Source: Lingula anatina
Lineage: Eukaryota; Brachiopoda; Lingulata; Lingulida; Lingulidae
Direction: 5' to 3'
DNA length: 64,000 nucleotides
Assembly (NCBI RefSeq): GCF_001039355.2
Contig: NW_019776102.1
Coordinates: 275,747-339,746, forward strand
Shown: positions 45,850-58,649 of the stretch, piece after piece
Position numbering within the stretch: the stretch's first letter is position 1
How the letters are laid out: each line of letters begins with the position of its first letter
Program-made: the position numbers and the translations under genes
Notes under the pieces: model-generated
What the model was told of the DNA's origin: nothing
The model's database searches: none
The model's input: only the letters and a program-made list of their open reading frames with translations

Positions 45850-48800
45850 CTATCCCGTCAATGGTCTTAAGTCCACACGTACTTTCTCGTCACTACTGAG
45901 CATGCCCACTGTGGGATAGAATCCTCCTTTTGGGACCTTCACCTCTCTGCTGCCAATTGTTTTTCCATTTCTTGTAAAGAAAACCTAAAATAAAAGACTA
46001 AATTGTAATCATGTTAACTTTTTTACAAAACTGGGCCCAGTTTCATCAATGCTGATTAGTCCTATCCAGTGGATAAAATGTCTGCTATCTGGTACGCTCT
46101 TTCCTTTGACAAATTTTATAAAATTTAGACGAACCTCTGGTAGAGAGTTATCCTCTGGATAGTTTCTCTAGAGGGTATCAGTGTTTCATTGACAACGGAC
46201 AGTGTTATACATTGGAAAAAAAACAGCTTACTGAGGATAATCTTATAATTTGGAAAGTATTAACTAAATTCAGCATTATCTAGTGTTAGAATGAAAATGT
46301 GCCACGATGTTTTTTTTCACTATCCATTTAACTACTCAACATGTTTGTGTTAAACACCCGATCCTTTCACTGCAGTAATAGTTGTCTAAAAACTATTTAC
46401 TTTTAGCCAATCTTATTTGTTGTCTTTGACAATACTGGCAAAAAATAAATTCAGATATCATTTAATACATTTTGATAGGTCAACAACATAATTTTAAGGT
46501 CTTCAAAACAAATACATAACCTTCCAAAGATAATGCACATAAATCATGTTCATATAAATCACTACCATTTCCAATAAACCTTAGATTTTATCATGCCGTA
46601 CCTTGACTTTAGTCCCTCCATCCATGTGATGTCTGTGAACCCACCACTCTTCATCATCAGAGTCAGAACTTGCGTAGTTTGGAGCTGCATAGACATTATT
46701 GACTTCCATCTCTTCTGGTGACATGTCCTGCTCATCGCTGTCGTGTTCACTGCTATAGTCTCTTGGAAACAGTATACCACAACCCATTATATCACCTACA
46801 AGGCACGATTTAATAAATGAATTTTGCTTGCTGTGACACGTGCATTGTTGTAAAACAAACCCATAGGCTTCAAATTTAACAAGATACACAAGTTTCTTTT
46901 TTCTAGTTACTGTTACAATCAATCAAAGATTCAGCGACTATATCAGATAAATTGTTGCTCTTACAAAGACCTCATTACCCAACAAACATTTGAGTTACCT
47001 TGACAGGGTTGAAAGTACTTTAAAAATTCAATAAATATTCAATTTAAAACAATTAAAATTAATTTACCTTTTTGGCATCTGGGACCAAATTTGTCACCTA
47101 TACCACTTCCAATGAAAATTTTTCCATCATCTGAAAAAGTAGTGCATCCTTTGGTCAGGTTGGGACTTTCAAAGAATGGTGACATATACTTTAAGGGTTT
47201 TTAACTATCATTCAAAAGATATTGACATTTTACCATTATGTAAGGATATATTTGCATATTATATTACATAGAGTCTCTTGTATACTGTGAACATTTTTAT
47301 CTTCTAGTACATACCTGCATGATAGGCTATAGACCCCCAATTCCATCCTGGATGTCTATGTTTTGGGTAATCCTATAAAATACAAATTTTTAAGGTTTTT
47401 CAATAAAAATATATTAGATGAATATGTGGCAGAAATGTAGCCAGTCCAGTACACATACAGCTCTGTTATCTACTGGTACAATACTTTGTTCACCAAAAAA
47501 GTAATTATAATAATTGATTAATTAATTAATTCATTAATTAATTAAAAAAATTAAAGTCTTTGCCTTCATCATGATTGAAAAATTAATTCGATGCATTGTT
47601 TCAGGCATATGACAAAACACTGAAAAGAGTTTTCATTTCATGCATTGAGTAATAAATACATTAATGTGTTAAGCTTACCCTTCTAGCCAGTCCAATAGCT
47701 ATGTAACAGTTTTCACCCGGATCTACAATTTCTATTTCAAAATAATGTCCTGCAGTATCTAGGGGAAGTTTGGCTTGTGCGAGACCAACATCTACTATGC
47801 TTTTTCCACGTCCAGTGTATTCTAATATCTAATGGTGAAAAAGATTAATTAATTTCATAATACTTTAAAACACAAGTAAACCAATAAAGATGTTAATTAA
47901 AAGAATACTTGAATTTAGTCCAATTAGCTTGAATACCAAGAAAAATATCAAATACTTATCACCACCACCACTGACCATTGTAATTTTTGTTACTGTTACT
48001 ATTATCATTATTATTTTAAAAAACAATATTTTATTTTAAAATGCAATGAGGCTATAAAACATTAAAATGCCTAATACTGGTTTGCATCCTTTTCATGTCA
48101 GAAATATCATTAAATATTTCATATTGACATCCAAAGTTCACCATACCTGTCCATTTAACCTGATATCGTGCAGCCTAGACCACTCTTCTTCACAGTCGTC
48201 AACAGACATCAGGATTTCATCACTATAGTGCCACTCAGCATCTGAGTTGATAACTACTTCTTCCCCCTCTGAATGCATGCCTACTGCTGGGAAGAACCCA
48301 TCCACAGGAATAGGGACTGACAATGTGCCAATCTGAAATATTCAGTATCTGGTATATGTAAATGTCTTTAGTCCTGCATCATCCCACATTGCCCAATATA
48401 TAACTTGATGATAAAGGTGAAGAATATATGAATGTTTTTTTTTTCATGTAGCACGGCATTTTTGATATCATCATCAACATCAGTAGCTGTTTTTGGTGAT
48501 ATTCATCCAACTTGCAAACTCCATGTGTAGTATAATCAAAAACAATTTGTAAATACCTCTTTTCCATTCCTTGTAAAAAATACTGGAACTAAATGTCTAG
48601 GATTGTCTTCTCTTTGGATTTGATCAAACTTGATGCCACAGCCCATCCTGTCACCTATACAGCATTTGGGACCAAAGGATCTTCCTGAACCATTGGCCTT
48701 AAACAATCTGCAAAAAAAAAAAAAACACTTGAAACTTAGTTGATAAATATTTGGCAGCAAGCACGTAGCTGATGATAACCTTTTACACAGTCTCAACTTT

Positions 48801-50707
48801 TGCCAGACGTATATAACGCTTATAAACAATTTACAGTTTATTTCTAAATTGTGTCTGTTCAACTATTTGAAGCCAACAAAGTGCTTTTAAGCCTTGAAGG
48901 TGAACATTTTAGAATAAAACATATACCAACAGCTTCGTAAAAAAAAAAATTATTTCATTTAATTAGAGAGACAGACACCAATACCAAATACTAAATAAAT
49001 TATAAAGTGTGATATCATCACAACTAACAAAAAAAAAAATCTAATGCAAAAAAAAAAGTTCCTACTTTCCATCATCAGCATGGTAAGCTACAGAGTCCGT
49101 GTTCCAGCCAGGCTGCCTGTCCAGTGGATATCTCGGGTGCACCAGACCAACAGCTGCAAACAGAAGGCACAGTGATATCATGACCACATCTTTGAAATCT
49201 GTCAGTAATGCAGAGTGTGGTTGTAACACATGTCCATGTCAGACAGATTAAATTTTTGTGGACATTTTTTTAAAAATCAAATTTCCAACTGAATACATGC
49301 ATACTTTAGCTAAATGTGACCTGAAAATTACAAATGCTGAAAGAGCACTTTATTTACAAACTAATCCAAGGAGTTCATTCTTGAACGAACATTTTTCATC
49401 AATAGCTTTTTCACATGAATTATTTTCCGATCTTTAACTTGGTCCACAATTCTACATCATGGCAATAAGGTAATAATGTGGTTTACTTAAAACTTGGCTT
49501 GGCTTTAAATATTCATCAAACTAAAACTGGAGCCTCTGTACCATTCTTATAAAATATTCTTAATGAAATTTAACATATACATTTTTACACTCCAAAAATG
49601 CTAAACTGTAATTACTTCAATTTAAAATTTTAAGAATAGAAATTTATTCTTCCTTTAAATAATAAAATAAAGTAAAACAGAAGAAAAATAAATAAATGGC
49701 TAAGCTTATATTAATATAGCTTTTCCTCAACTGCACAAGTGTCAAAGAAAGAAGATGCAATTGGTCTGGGACCAAGTAAAATCAATACCTGACATTGCCT
49801 GGTAGATATGTATAGGAAGCAACCAGATATTATTGATTAGTGATATGTTAAACACACCTCCAAGCACAATCAAGCTTTTTATTTCAGTCAAGACACAAGT
49901 TTCATTGAAGCATCAAGCCTCATAGTAATTGCTTTAGTGCATGGTATGAAATGTTTCCCTGAATCATTAAGACCAGTGAGTCAACATGGCCTTTTTATGG
50001 TATGTATATCTCAGTACTGAAGCTAAACACTGGCAACATGAAGCAGCCATGACTGCAACCAGTCCATTCCCTGTGTTAGATAAATAGATGGTCCAGTCTA
50101 GCACAATTTTTGTATTATACAAGAAGCTGTGATTTGATTTTTAAAGAGCCAAGCAATTATTATTATTATTTTGAACTAGGCAAAATTCATTCCTGAGAAT
50201 GAGTCAACACATGTTAATGTGTTTTTTCCTAACAACACAGTATAGTACTTACCTATTGCACCTGCATCGCCAGTGTCTAAAATTTCTATTTCAAAGTAGT
50301 TGTGCTCTGGTGTGAAAGGCTGGGCAGCAATATACACGCCTACTTTTTCATCAGGTGCATTGTATCTGAAAAGACAAATAACATATAAGTAGGGGAGTGA
50401 CTGTTGCATGAAACTCTAAAAAACATTAATAAGAAATCAAAACTACAGTACCACATTTGTTTCTTAACTTCACATTTTCCATAGCTCTGACTGCATTAAC
50501 TAGGTGGCACATTTACCTGAGGTTATCCCCATCTACAATGATTCTTTCAGAGCGCTCCTTCCTCCTCTCAGGGATATCAGCTATTGGTTCCTGATGCATG
50601 ATGCGTTCATGGTGAAATAAACCATCTTCTAGATCAGCCATGCGGCCTTGGTGGCGACGCAGGAGGTTGAGAATTTGACGACGTTCAATCACATTGTTCA
50701 TTCCTCT
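45850..50707 (-). CDS. SPRYD3: SPRY domain-containing protein 3 (two SPRY domains); 5' end uncertain
   Basis: Reverse-strand exons in order: 50707-50517, 50365-50253, 49153-49066, 48707-48557, 48332-48147, 47828-47679, 47372-47315, 47130-47068, 46795-46602, 45984-45850 (stop TAG). All phases agree; about 440 aa from the first Met in the 50707-50517 exon (ATG at 50701). Order: an N-terminal helical Arg-rich part (RRQILNLLRRHQGR), SPRY 1 (HNYFEIEILDTGDAGAIAVG, QPGWNTDSVAYHADDGK, GDRMGCGI, VFFTRNGKE), a link with FFPAVGMHSEGEEV and EEEWSRLHDIRLNG, SPRY 2 (HYFEIEIVDPGENCYIAIGL, HPGWNWGSIAYHADDGK, GDIMGCGILFPRDY), an acidic loop (SDEQDMSPEEME, SSDSDDEEWW) and the closing VFFTRNGKTIGS. The layout matches vertebrate SPRYD3, whose biochemical role is not well known. 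An additional upstream exon may hold the true start. Confidence 0.94.
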
Positions 50708-52446
50708 CTGGAAGCACAAGCAAAGCTCATTGAATTTCATACATATTCTGTGCATGCCTGATAAATGATGAATCTAGTGGCACAGACACCAGTGCAATAG
50801 AATTGATAGCTTTGCCCATAAGATGTCATTACTTGGAGCCATTCCTGCTAGCTATGGCTGTTACAAGGCAGCACTATATTTACAAAAGACAAATCAGTCT
50901 GCAAGTGGAAATATTGATCCAGACCTAGATGTTGCATTCATGGGCAAATACTGAGGGTAATACATCATCTGTCTCTAGATCTGTGACTGATTTTTTTCCC
51001 TCCAACCTGGCTTGTTTTAACGTCTACCTTTTACTAAAAAATGTATTCAATTAATCAAGCAATGGATTTATAAGCAAACTATCATTAATATAGGCACATA
51101 ACTAGACAACAAAGCTGATAAATTCACAAACATGTAGCAGTAATTAATAAAATATTTGAGGTACTATATAATGATAGTATTGTTGTAGGTTGATATGTTA
51201 ACATATTCATAAGTTAAAAAAATGAAAGATTTCTCAAAACTTTTGATTCCTTTATACAGGTTTACAAACAATTGATTACGCTGTCATATTTGATGTGAAA
51301 TAACAAGAAAATACATTAAATCTCTTTCAGTAACAAAGTGTAGGATTTTAAATAGTTGTTTAGCAAATTAACCAATTCTTGTTAAATTTATGGGGACAAG
51401 TAATAATTTTTATAATATTTTAACAGATAAATGCCATGAACAAGTTGTGGACAAAAATAATCAAATTAACCAGTAGCTGATAAACCATGTTGTCCATCAA
51501 CCATCATGTATCAGTTTTTAATCTTGCACAAACCAGCAGTCAATGTGATAATTGAGCTCAAAACTAATAAATACAGAAATCTCCTTCTACAATGAAAACG
51601 GCAACATTTGTTTGATTTTGACTGCTGTCTGGCCTCATCTTTCATAAATTTTCAAAGGATTTCATGGTGCGAGAGTTGATTGCAATTCTCAACAGTTCTC
51701 ATGTGTATCCTAGTATCAATTTCTTACACAACACAAAAAAATCTACATGCCAAAAAAACATATGATGAATTGACAGCTGGTTTTTCATGAAAAACTAGGG
51801 TGACATGATGCAGGAATGTAATACTTCAGTCTAATAGCTAATCTTGGTTTTATTTTCTGTGGCACTTGCACATTATGAGGAAGTTGAGACTCTCCTTCTG
51901 GAAAAAAAATGCCCTTGTCCACAGTGTTCTCTATTTACATGGAATTAAAAAGCTCATTCCCACTGTCTACAGTTTTCATGACATCTTCATCACTCTCAAC
52001 TATACCCAACTCCATTAAAATACCATGCAACTCTTTAACCAACAAGATAGTCCTTCCTTCTTCAATCTGGTTTGTACTGGTTTGTTCTCTTGTGTTCTCA
52101 CAAGTTAACATACTACTCTGTGGATTTCCACGGGTGACCCCCCCCCCTTGCTCTGACCGATAACCCAGACCCTTTGTCCCACCCCTTAGCATACATTGGA
52201 CAATAAACCTCCATGAGTTTTGTTTTCATCCCTGTTTTACTTCCATCATCTTATGCTGGATATTTCAAAAAATTATTTACATCATTGTCCATGTCCATAT
52301 GCAAGGGGCCTCAAAATTAAGCAAGACCTCTGCACACTGCAATTAACAGATCTTAAAGTTATTTATCACGTTTTAATCCTTTAAATATGTGTTGCAAACA
52401 CCTGCATACGTAGAAATTATTTTACAGTAGGTTCTGCAGACAAACG
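50708..52446. other. Region between SPRYD3 (-) and the peptide precursor gene (+)
   Basis: Divergent arrangement. No convincing first exon for SPRYD3 was found here, although a non-coding one must lie in this interval or the start is at 50701. AT-rich except for a C9 run at about 52139-52147. It contains one reverse-strand frame listed separately. Confidence 0.45.
51935..52192 (-). other. Unassigned reverse-strand ORF of 85 codons
   Basis: Its second half has protein-like composition (RTILLVKELHGILMELGIV then ESDEDVMKTVDSGNELF) with an amphipathic helix followed by an acidic end and TAA. No domain is recognised and no splice partners were found. It could be a small exon of an unseen gene, a transposon relic, or chance. 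Confidence 0.25.
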
Positions 52447-53504
52447 ATGAAAATGACTGCAGCAAGAGACAGCTTTTATGGTTCCAAGTGCCAAATGAAA
52501 ACAGCACTGGTACTGTTCTTAGCCTTGGTGGTAGTGACAGCAAACATAAATGCATACCCCCCAGACCGACAAGGAGAAAAGGTACAGGCATACAAAAATT
52601 TAAAGGTAAGAGTAATGTTCCAAATTCTCATTTATCTGTCTGTCGGTTATAACTAGCATAGGGGTTCAGTCCCTTGGGATTTCAAAGTCATGAATACAAT
52701 GAAAATGCCAATCTATGAAAAATGAACATTTCACAAAAATACACATTGTTTTTAAAGTTAACACGAGTGGCAAGTGGTGAAATGGGTGAAAAAAAAAACA
52801 TGCTTAACCAGTTTCTAACCCTTCATCTCTTATTTCAGGATGCTGCTTTGAATAAGTTTACTGAAGGAAACACTGTCAAATTATTATCTGCTCTCAAAAA
52901 TCTGGAAAACAAAATGACCTTTACTGGTGGCATAAAGCAACTTCCAGGAGGGAAAATGAACAGGGCACAGGACACTCCTAAGAAAAGACAAATTCAAGGT
53001 GAGCATCATTAATGGCTATTGTAAGAAGTACTAATTGCCTGTTTTTAAAGACGTGTATCAAGGCAGTTAAAATGTATTTGTTAAAGTTCTTGGAAAAAAG
53101 TCAAGTTGCTACTGGGGTAGGGTAAAAATATAATTCTGTTGTCATGTGATAATCATATCAGTATTCACATCAAATTCAAAATGTAAATTTTAATAATGTG
53201 AGATGCATGTGAATACAGACCAATAGGTGTGACAGGTTGCTTTCTTAATTCACATCCTGTGACATATGGCCAGACGCTAGAAAGTTGCAGAATTTTTAAT
53301 TTTTTCAGTCAGTCATCTACCAATAGAACATTGCTGTATTGATTCAATAATATCTGTAAGTTTTATATCTGCAAATTTATTTCTCAAGAGTTTTTATTCT
53401 TTTTTTTTTCCAACAAAGGCTCTTAATTTCCCTATTATATTTCAGGTTTCTCAATGTGCTTGTGGAAGATGTGCCCTCAAGCACCCTGGACAAAACAGGG
53501 ATAA
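52447..53504 (+). CDS. Neuropeptide-like precursor with a cyclic CLWKMC peptide
   Basis: Exons 52447-52605, 52839-52998, 53446-53504 (stop TAA), phases 0 and 1. About 125 aa from the first ATG; the ATG at 52495 gives a more usual signal peptide (MKTALVLFLALVVVTANINA, then YPPDRQG) and may be the real start. The middle is a Lys/Asn/Leu-rich propeptide. A KKR site precedes the last segment QIQGFSMCLWKMC then PQAPWTKQG and stop. Expected product: N-terminal Gln able to form pyroglutamate, a disulfide closing a four-residue loop, and C-terminal Gly that can donate an amide. The loop size and the internal Trp-Lys recall urotensin II (CFWKYC) and the somatostatin FWK core. Homology is not claimed: receptor and family are unknown. 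AATAAA lies at 53510-53515. Confidence 0.8.
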
Positions 53505-54808
53505 AACACAATAAAGTGACCAATTTTATTCAATAAGGAGCCCATAAATCAAAAACTGATTATTACTGGTCTTCTAGCTGCATAGTTCCTAATTTTGGTC
53601 TTTGCAATTATCAAAAAACTTCAAACTAAGTTAACCATGACTGATACTACTCTAACTGAACCTGAAAAATTTGGGCTGTATTTGCTATCTTATTTATAGA
53701 CTGAAACTGGACTACTTCTGCAGGTCAATGACTTGTTACCCAATGTTTTTAATCTTGTTTCCTATAGCTTTGAGGGGATGAGTATCAGTATGGTGTCACA
53801 ACTAACATAACATGTCAATAATATTCTTGGATTAAAATTTGGAGATTCATAAAACTGATTCAAGAGCGTGTTGTGCTATTCTAGATCTCCATCGAAAATT
53901 TCTTCTAGTCTTGCAATGAATGTCAGCCTTGTTTTGGACGAAATAGTTTACCCAGTGCCACTGGGAAAGGGGAAGTCAGTTGTACAACTCAGAAGTAGTA
54001 TTACCATAGTGCTACATGTGTTACAACTTTGAAAGGATCCAGGGAGATGAAAACATTGGGTTTACTACATATATTTGCACATATCACCCAGAAAAATGTT
54101 CTATTTTTAAAAATACTTCATTTTCTTTCTCCTCATTTTTTTTCTATTAAACATTTATATACCCCATGTGTTACTCATGTACTAGTACGTATTATTTGTA
54201 CATGTTGTAGATTTAGTCTCAGTTTCAGCTGATTGTACTTTCAATGTAAAGGTTGAAGCAATAAACTCTATTCAATCATATGCGTACTAGAATTACTCGG
54301 TTTACTAGACATGTACAGTAGTAGTACTGCCAGTGGGTTGCGCTACTGGTGCTAGTATTACTTTTTATATGTAGTACTAATCATTGCTTACCCTTTGAAT
54401 GGGATGTTGTCCCCAGCAAAATTCGTTATGGTATATGGATGGTGAAGGTACGTCTATACGCTAACATGAACGTATTTTACCTGTTTCCTCTTATAAATAG
54501 GTTTGAACTCGCATTGGAAATCCCCTCTCCTGTTGCTGTAATGTTTAGACAGATCCACCTGCTGGAACGAATCTCGCGAGATTGAGATATTTTCACTGAA
54601 AGTATTTTCAAGTCTAACTTTTGTTATTGGATTTCTTAGTATACATGGGTTCATATAACTGTAGAAATTTCACATGATGTAAGTTGAATCTAGCTTTTGT
54701 GGTTTAAAGCCAAATAAAACAACAATATTTGTCACGTGATCAAGGTCATTAGAAAGGTGAGAGTTTTGATTTTGACGTCTCTGCAGTGAAAAAGCCGGCA
54801 GTCCTAAA
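53505..54808. other. Region between the peptide gene and RP2
   Basis: Short 3' UTR of the peptide gene, then AT-rich sequence with several TACTAG words (54178-54360). Near 54572-54581 lies the palindrome TCTCGCGAGA. No coding sequence supported. Confidence 0.5.
54572..54581. promoter_or_regulatory. TCTCGCGAGA palindrome upstream of RP2
   Basis: An exact match to the TCTCGCGAGA core-promoter palindrome known from TATA-less vertebrate housekeeping promoters. It lies 227 bp before the RP2 start codon. Function here is inferred. Confidence 0.5.
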
Positions 54809-57800
54809 ATGGGTTGTTTATTTTCTCGAGAACAACGCCAGGAAACACAAACAAATGCAACCGAAGAAGAACCGAAGAAGTATTCATGGTGAGACATGGT
54901 TAAGTGAATTTCACTCAGGAGTACATGATTTAGTATAGTGCACCGTTGATTCAGAAAGAGAAGGGAATGACAGAGAGAGAAAACTGTCTTTACCACAATC
55001 AGAATACCAGTATTTACACTCTGCTGCAGTGCTGTTTTTAATCTCCCTTGTTTTGTGTTCAACGGTGAATACTTGTTGGCTCAGAAGAGCTGAACCCTTC
55101 TAGATCAATTTAATTAAGTCACTAGACGAAATAATTAACTGGAGAGCTAGTACAGTTTAAGAAAGGGAGAGGAGGTGAATTCCTAAACTGTAATCTACAA
55201 TGAATAGGTCTTATTCAAGTATTCTTAGAGACCATTCCCACAGATCTATCACCCTGGGGAGTCTCATTAAATTGCGATCATCTTTACCGGCTTAAATGTC
55301 TGTCACGCCTAGTAAAGCTGTTTGGGGGTAATTATCTTTACCCTAGCTGATTCGGTAGGCGTGACAGACAGTTAAGCCTCTTGAGCTGATAGCAATATAG
55401 CGTGAACCCCCAGGGAGTTGGGTCAATCCAGATGGATCGATCTAAGTATGGGAATCCAGTCTTAGGGACAGATGATCTGAACTGCTGGTAGGGTAAATGT
55501 GTGATAGAAATCAGTACTTGTACACAGGCCTCTTTATGCTTAACTACTCATGAATCTTTTGTTGTCTAGCACACCAGTGAAAAATGTTTTTAAACACAAT
55601 GTCTCGGTTTCTGTTTTATAGGGATAAAAGAGAAAAATTAGACCCAAAAGATTATACAATAGAAAAGCTGTCAGGAGAAACTGTTGGCAGAATACCAGGA
55701 ACAGTTAAAGGCCAGCAGTTTATTATCAGGGATAATGAGGTAAATGTATTTCCATGTACTAGTACCATTATATAGAACAGTCATAGTCATTTTTTAATTA
55801 TGATTTAAATGTGATATTGCTGTTCCTTCCTACTGGGCATTTATATTACACTATTATACACTAATTTCATATTTAAGCAAACAAAAAAGAGTATGTAATG
55901 GTTAAAAAAATTAATGGATACATTTTTGCCAAATTATCATTTTGTTTGAAAAAAATTCTTTGGCTTCAGATTCAGACAAATGCATTTCTACAGTGACCCT
56001 TGCAAGTAGCAAATGTTAACTTTCAGTCATGTCATAAACAGATGGTTGCACTTTTTAAAATAAAAAGGTGGGGTTCATTGAAATCAGTTCAGATTTACAT
56101 GTTAAGCTGTGTTCTCTAGATTCAGCTGTGTATTCTATATGTAGACAGGTGGCAATTAAAGTGTATGAGATACTGTACTAGTACATATTTAATTTCAGAA
56201 CTGTAATATTTACATTTTTGACCATTCTGCCACAATACAAGTTGATGACTGTAAAAACTGCAAAATCTTCATGGGACCAGTGAAGACTAGGTATGCAAAT
56301 TTTGGCTGTTCTTTTTCTCAAGGCTGTATCCCAAGTAAAAAAAAAAAAAAAAAACGGCAACTGTGGCGATATATTGTAAATGAAAGTGCCTACTAGTACA
56401 TAAACATCTGTTGATTTTGAAGCATTTTAGGATTATTCAATAGCGTTTTTTCTTTTCTCATTTCTTTTTCTCCTTATAAATTTGTCTTCTCAAAACAACT
56501 TAAGAAACAAAAATATTAAATCGTTTAACTCACTTTAACTTAATTAAAATGAATGAAAACACCAGAACTTTTATATAGTGAAAGATATGTCAGCAGAGAG
56601 GAAAATACTTTATTAAGAAAATATGACAGGCCCTAATACATAAAATGTGAACAGTGTAACTGTTACATTTTGAAAAGCTTCAGTGTTATCATGTATCATT
56701 ATTATTTTTCAGTGTTTTCGTCAGAGATTGTGAAAACTGTCAGATTGCAGTGTCCTGCCAGCAGTTTAGGACCAGAGACTGCAGAAAATTGGATGTGTTC
56801 CTGCACTGTATCACACAGCCCATCATAGAGGCCAGCACTGGGGTGAAAATGGCATGTTTCCAATATTCATACCCGGAACTTGAAGGTAGATATGGGACTA
56901 GAACCGAATGATATGTACCATCGTAGTGGGGATGACCTCCTGACATGTGGAATAATTATCTCATAGTCACTTTATAAAGTGGACATATCCCACACTGTCC
57001 ATTATCACTTAAAATCTGTTCTCTATTGAATTATCTTTAACTTGAGGTATCACAATTGGGTGAATATAAATGATTTTTTTTTTTTTTTTTTTTTTTTAGT
57101 AAAGAATGTGGTTCTCTGTGGGGCTTGTGATTAGTTGTGTGCATGTTAATAACACCTTGCCTATGGTGACACGCACAATTATTCTAGAGTTAAGCCAGAA
57201 AGTTTTATTAGCTGTTTGATATTTTTGTATTTCAGAACAGTTAAAAAGTGCAGGGCTGAGTATATATAACAACAGCTGGAGCACAGTTCATGATTTCACA
57301 CCAGTGCCAGGAGAGAATAATTTCTCATTGTTGCCAGAGGTACTTATTCAATGCGGGTTTAGTGTATGGTGTGATATTGTTCAGTTTTTTGTCTTATTTG
57401 CCTCACTTTTTATTGTGTAAAGACTAGGTTTTATGCATGATATTTTCAACATTAAATCTGAAGTTTAAATGACAAGTTAAACTTAAGAGCAATTTCATTA
57501 TTTGCTTCTTATCTATACTTATTCTAGTAAGTTTGACATGAAGGTCAAGATCATTGTGAAATGTAATAATAGTGTTTACTATCACACCCTGAAGAGTTGA
57601 AATTTAAAGATGTGTTATTATGTTGTGTAAAAAAAATGAAAGTCTACAAAATTTTGTAGGATGTGAAAATTGAAGAGTTTTTACCCATACCCACAACAGA
57701 ACAATTTTCGTGTATGAAAATTGATACAAACCCAGGAAATAGTGTTGTCCCTGTAACTCATGGAAGTAGACGCAAGCCAGCAACTGAGGTAAAGTGTTTT

Positions 57801-58649
57801 TATATCCAAAATGATGTTTGATGACCAATATTTTTAATTAAATAAAACTTTTAATGCTTAATGTTATAGTTTATGTTTTATACTGGGTCACTCATTTATA
57901 CACTGGGTCACTCATGATTTGAAATGTACGAAAGTGACATCACTATACATTGAAAACCAGGGATTTGTATTTAATTGTTCTTTTCTATTTGTTAGTCTTG
58001 CTTGGCTGTGTTCTTTAATGATGGGAATTCAGTCAACAGAGTAAAACAGTTCATAAGTGAAATGAGAACAAAGCAGGTATGATATGTTTTTATGGCTACG
58101 TTTTAAGTTGATTCTGGAATCACAGTCGAAGATGATGTAAATATTTTAGTTTAGTTTCAGTTTTATCGCTAAAAGCAGGTTTCAAGGTGACTTACTTATA
58201 TCTGCACGTGATAGCTGTGATTGATCTTACAAATGAAAGTGTCTTTTTTTCCTTTTTGTTAATTCAGCCAGGGTGTGTCCTTATTCAGACCAAGGAGGTC
58301 AATATGCAGGCAGCAGAGGCAGTGCGAGTATTTGGTTCAGAGGCATATAATACAGTAGTGCAGCAAGGTAAGCTCTCTCTCTCTCTCTCTCTCACTGGTG
58401 CACATGCTCATGCAATTGCACTCATACTCGCACATATAATTCTGATCATTCCATTCTTCCCTTTGCTTTACAGGACCTGTGATAGGATTGGAATACAATG
58501 GGGAGGATTGTGTGAAACACTGTAAAGAAATAGTGGCTAGTATCTCCCAAGGTTCTTCAGAAATGGTATTTGTCACTCAAAGTCCAGAATTAGCAGCGGA
58601 GCAGGTGGAAAATTTCTACAACTACGCTGATATGCAGATGGCTGTGTGA
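54809..58649 (+). CDS. RP2: RP2 (XRP2), ARL3 GTPase-activating protein
   Basis: Exons: 54809-54888, 55622-55739, 56199-56290, 56713-56885, 57236-57339, 57660-57788, 57996-58076, 58268-58367, 58474-58649 (stop TGA); 350 aa, the same length as human RP2. The start MGCLFSREQ carries Gly2 for myristoylation and Cys3 for palmitoylation, which target it to the plasma membrane and cilium base. Residues about 27-200 form the beta-helical TBCC-type domain ([38 protein letters not shown]). The catalytic arginine finger is present: Arg116 in [10 protein letters not shown], matching human Arg118, and Glu136 in TQPIIE matches human Glu138. The C-terminal part (from about residue 230) is the NDK-like ferredoxin domain ([30 protein letters not shown]). 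It releases lipidated cargo by acting on ARL3-GTP. AATAAA lies at 59126-59131. Confidence 0.98.
55231..55455. mobile_element. Palindromic MITE, copy 2 (RP2 intron 1)
   Basis: Shares with 32676-32914 the ends ACCCTGGGGAGTCTCA and CCCCCAGGGAGTT, the inner CCTAGTAAAGCTGTT, GGGTAATTATCTTTACCC and the GTAGGCGTGACAGACAG pair. Flanks TTCTTAGAG and GTCTTAGGG hint at a 6- to 7-bp target duplication. Confidence 0.7.
58371..58393. repeat. (CT)n microsatellite at the RP2 exon 8 donor
   Basis: About 11 CT units that begin three bases after the GTAAG of the splice donor at 58368. Confidence 0.85.
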
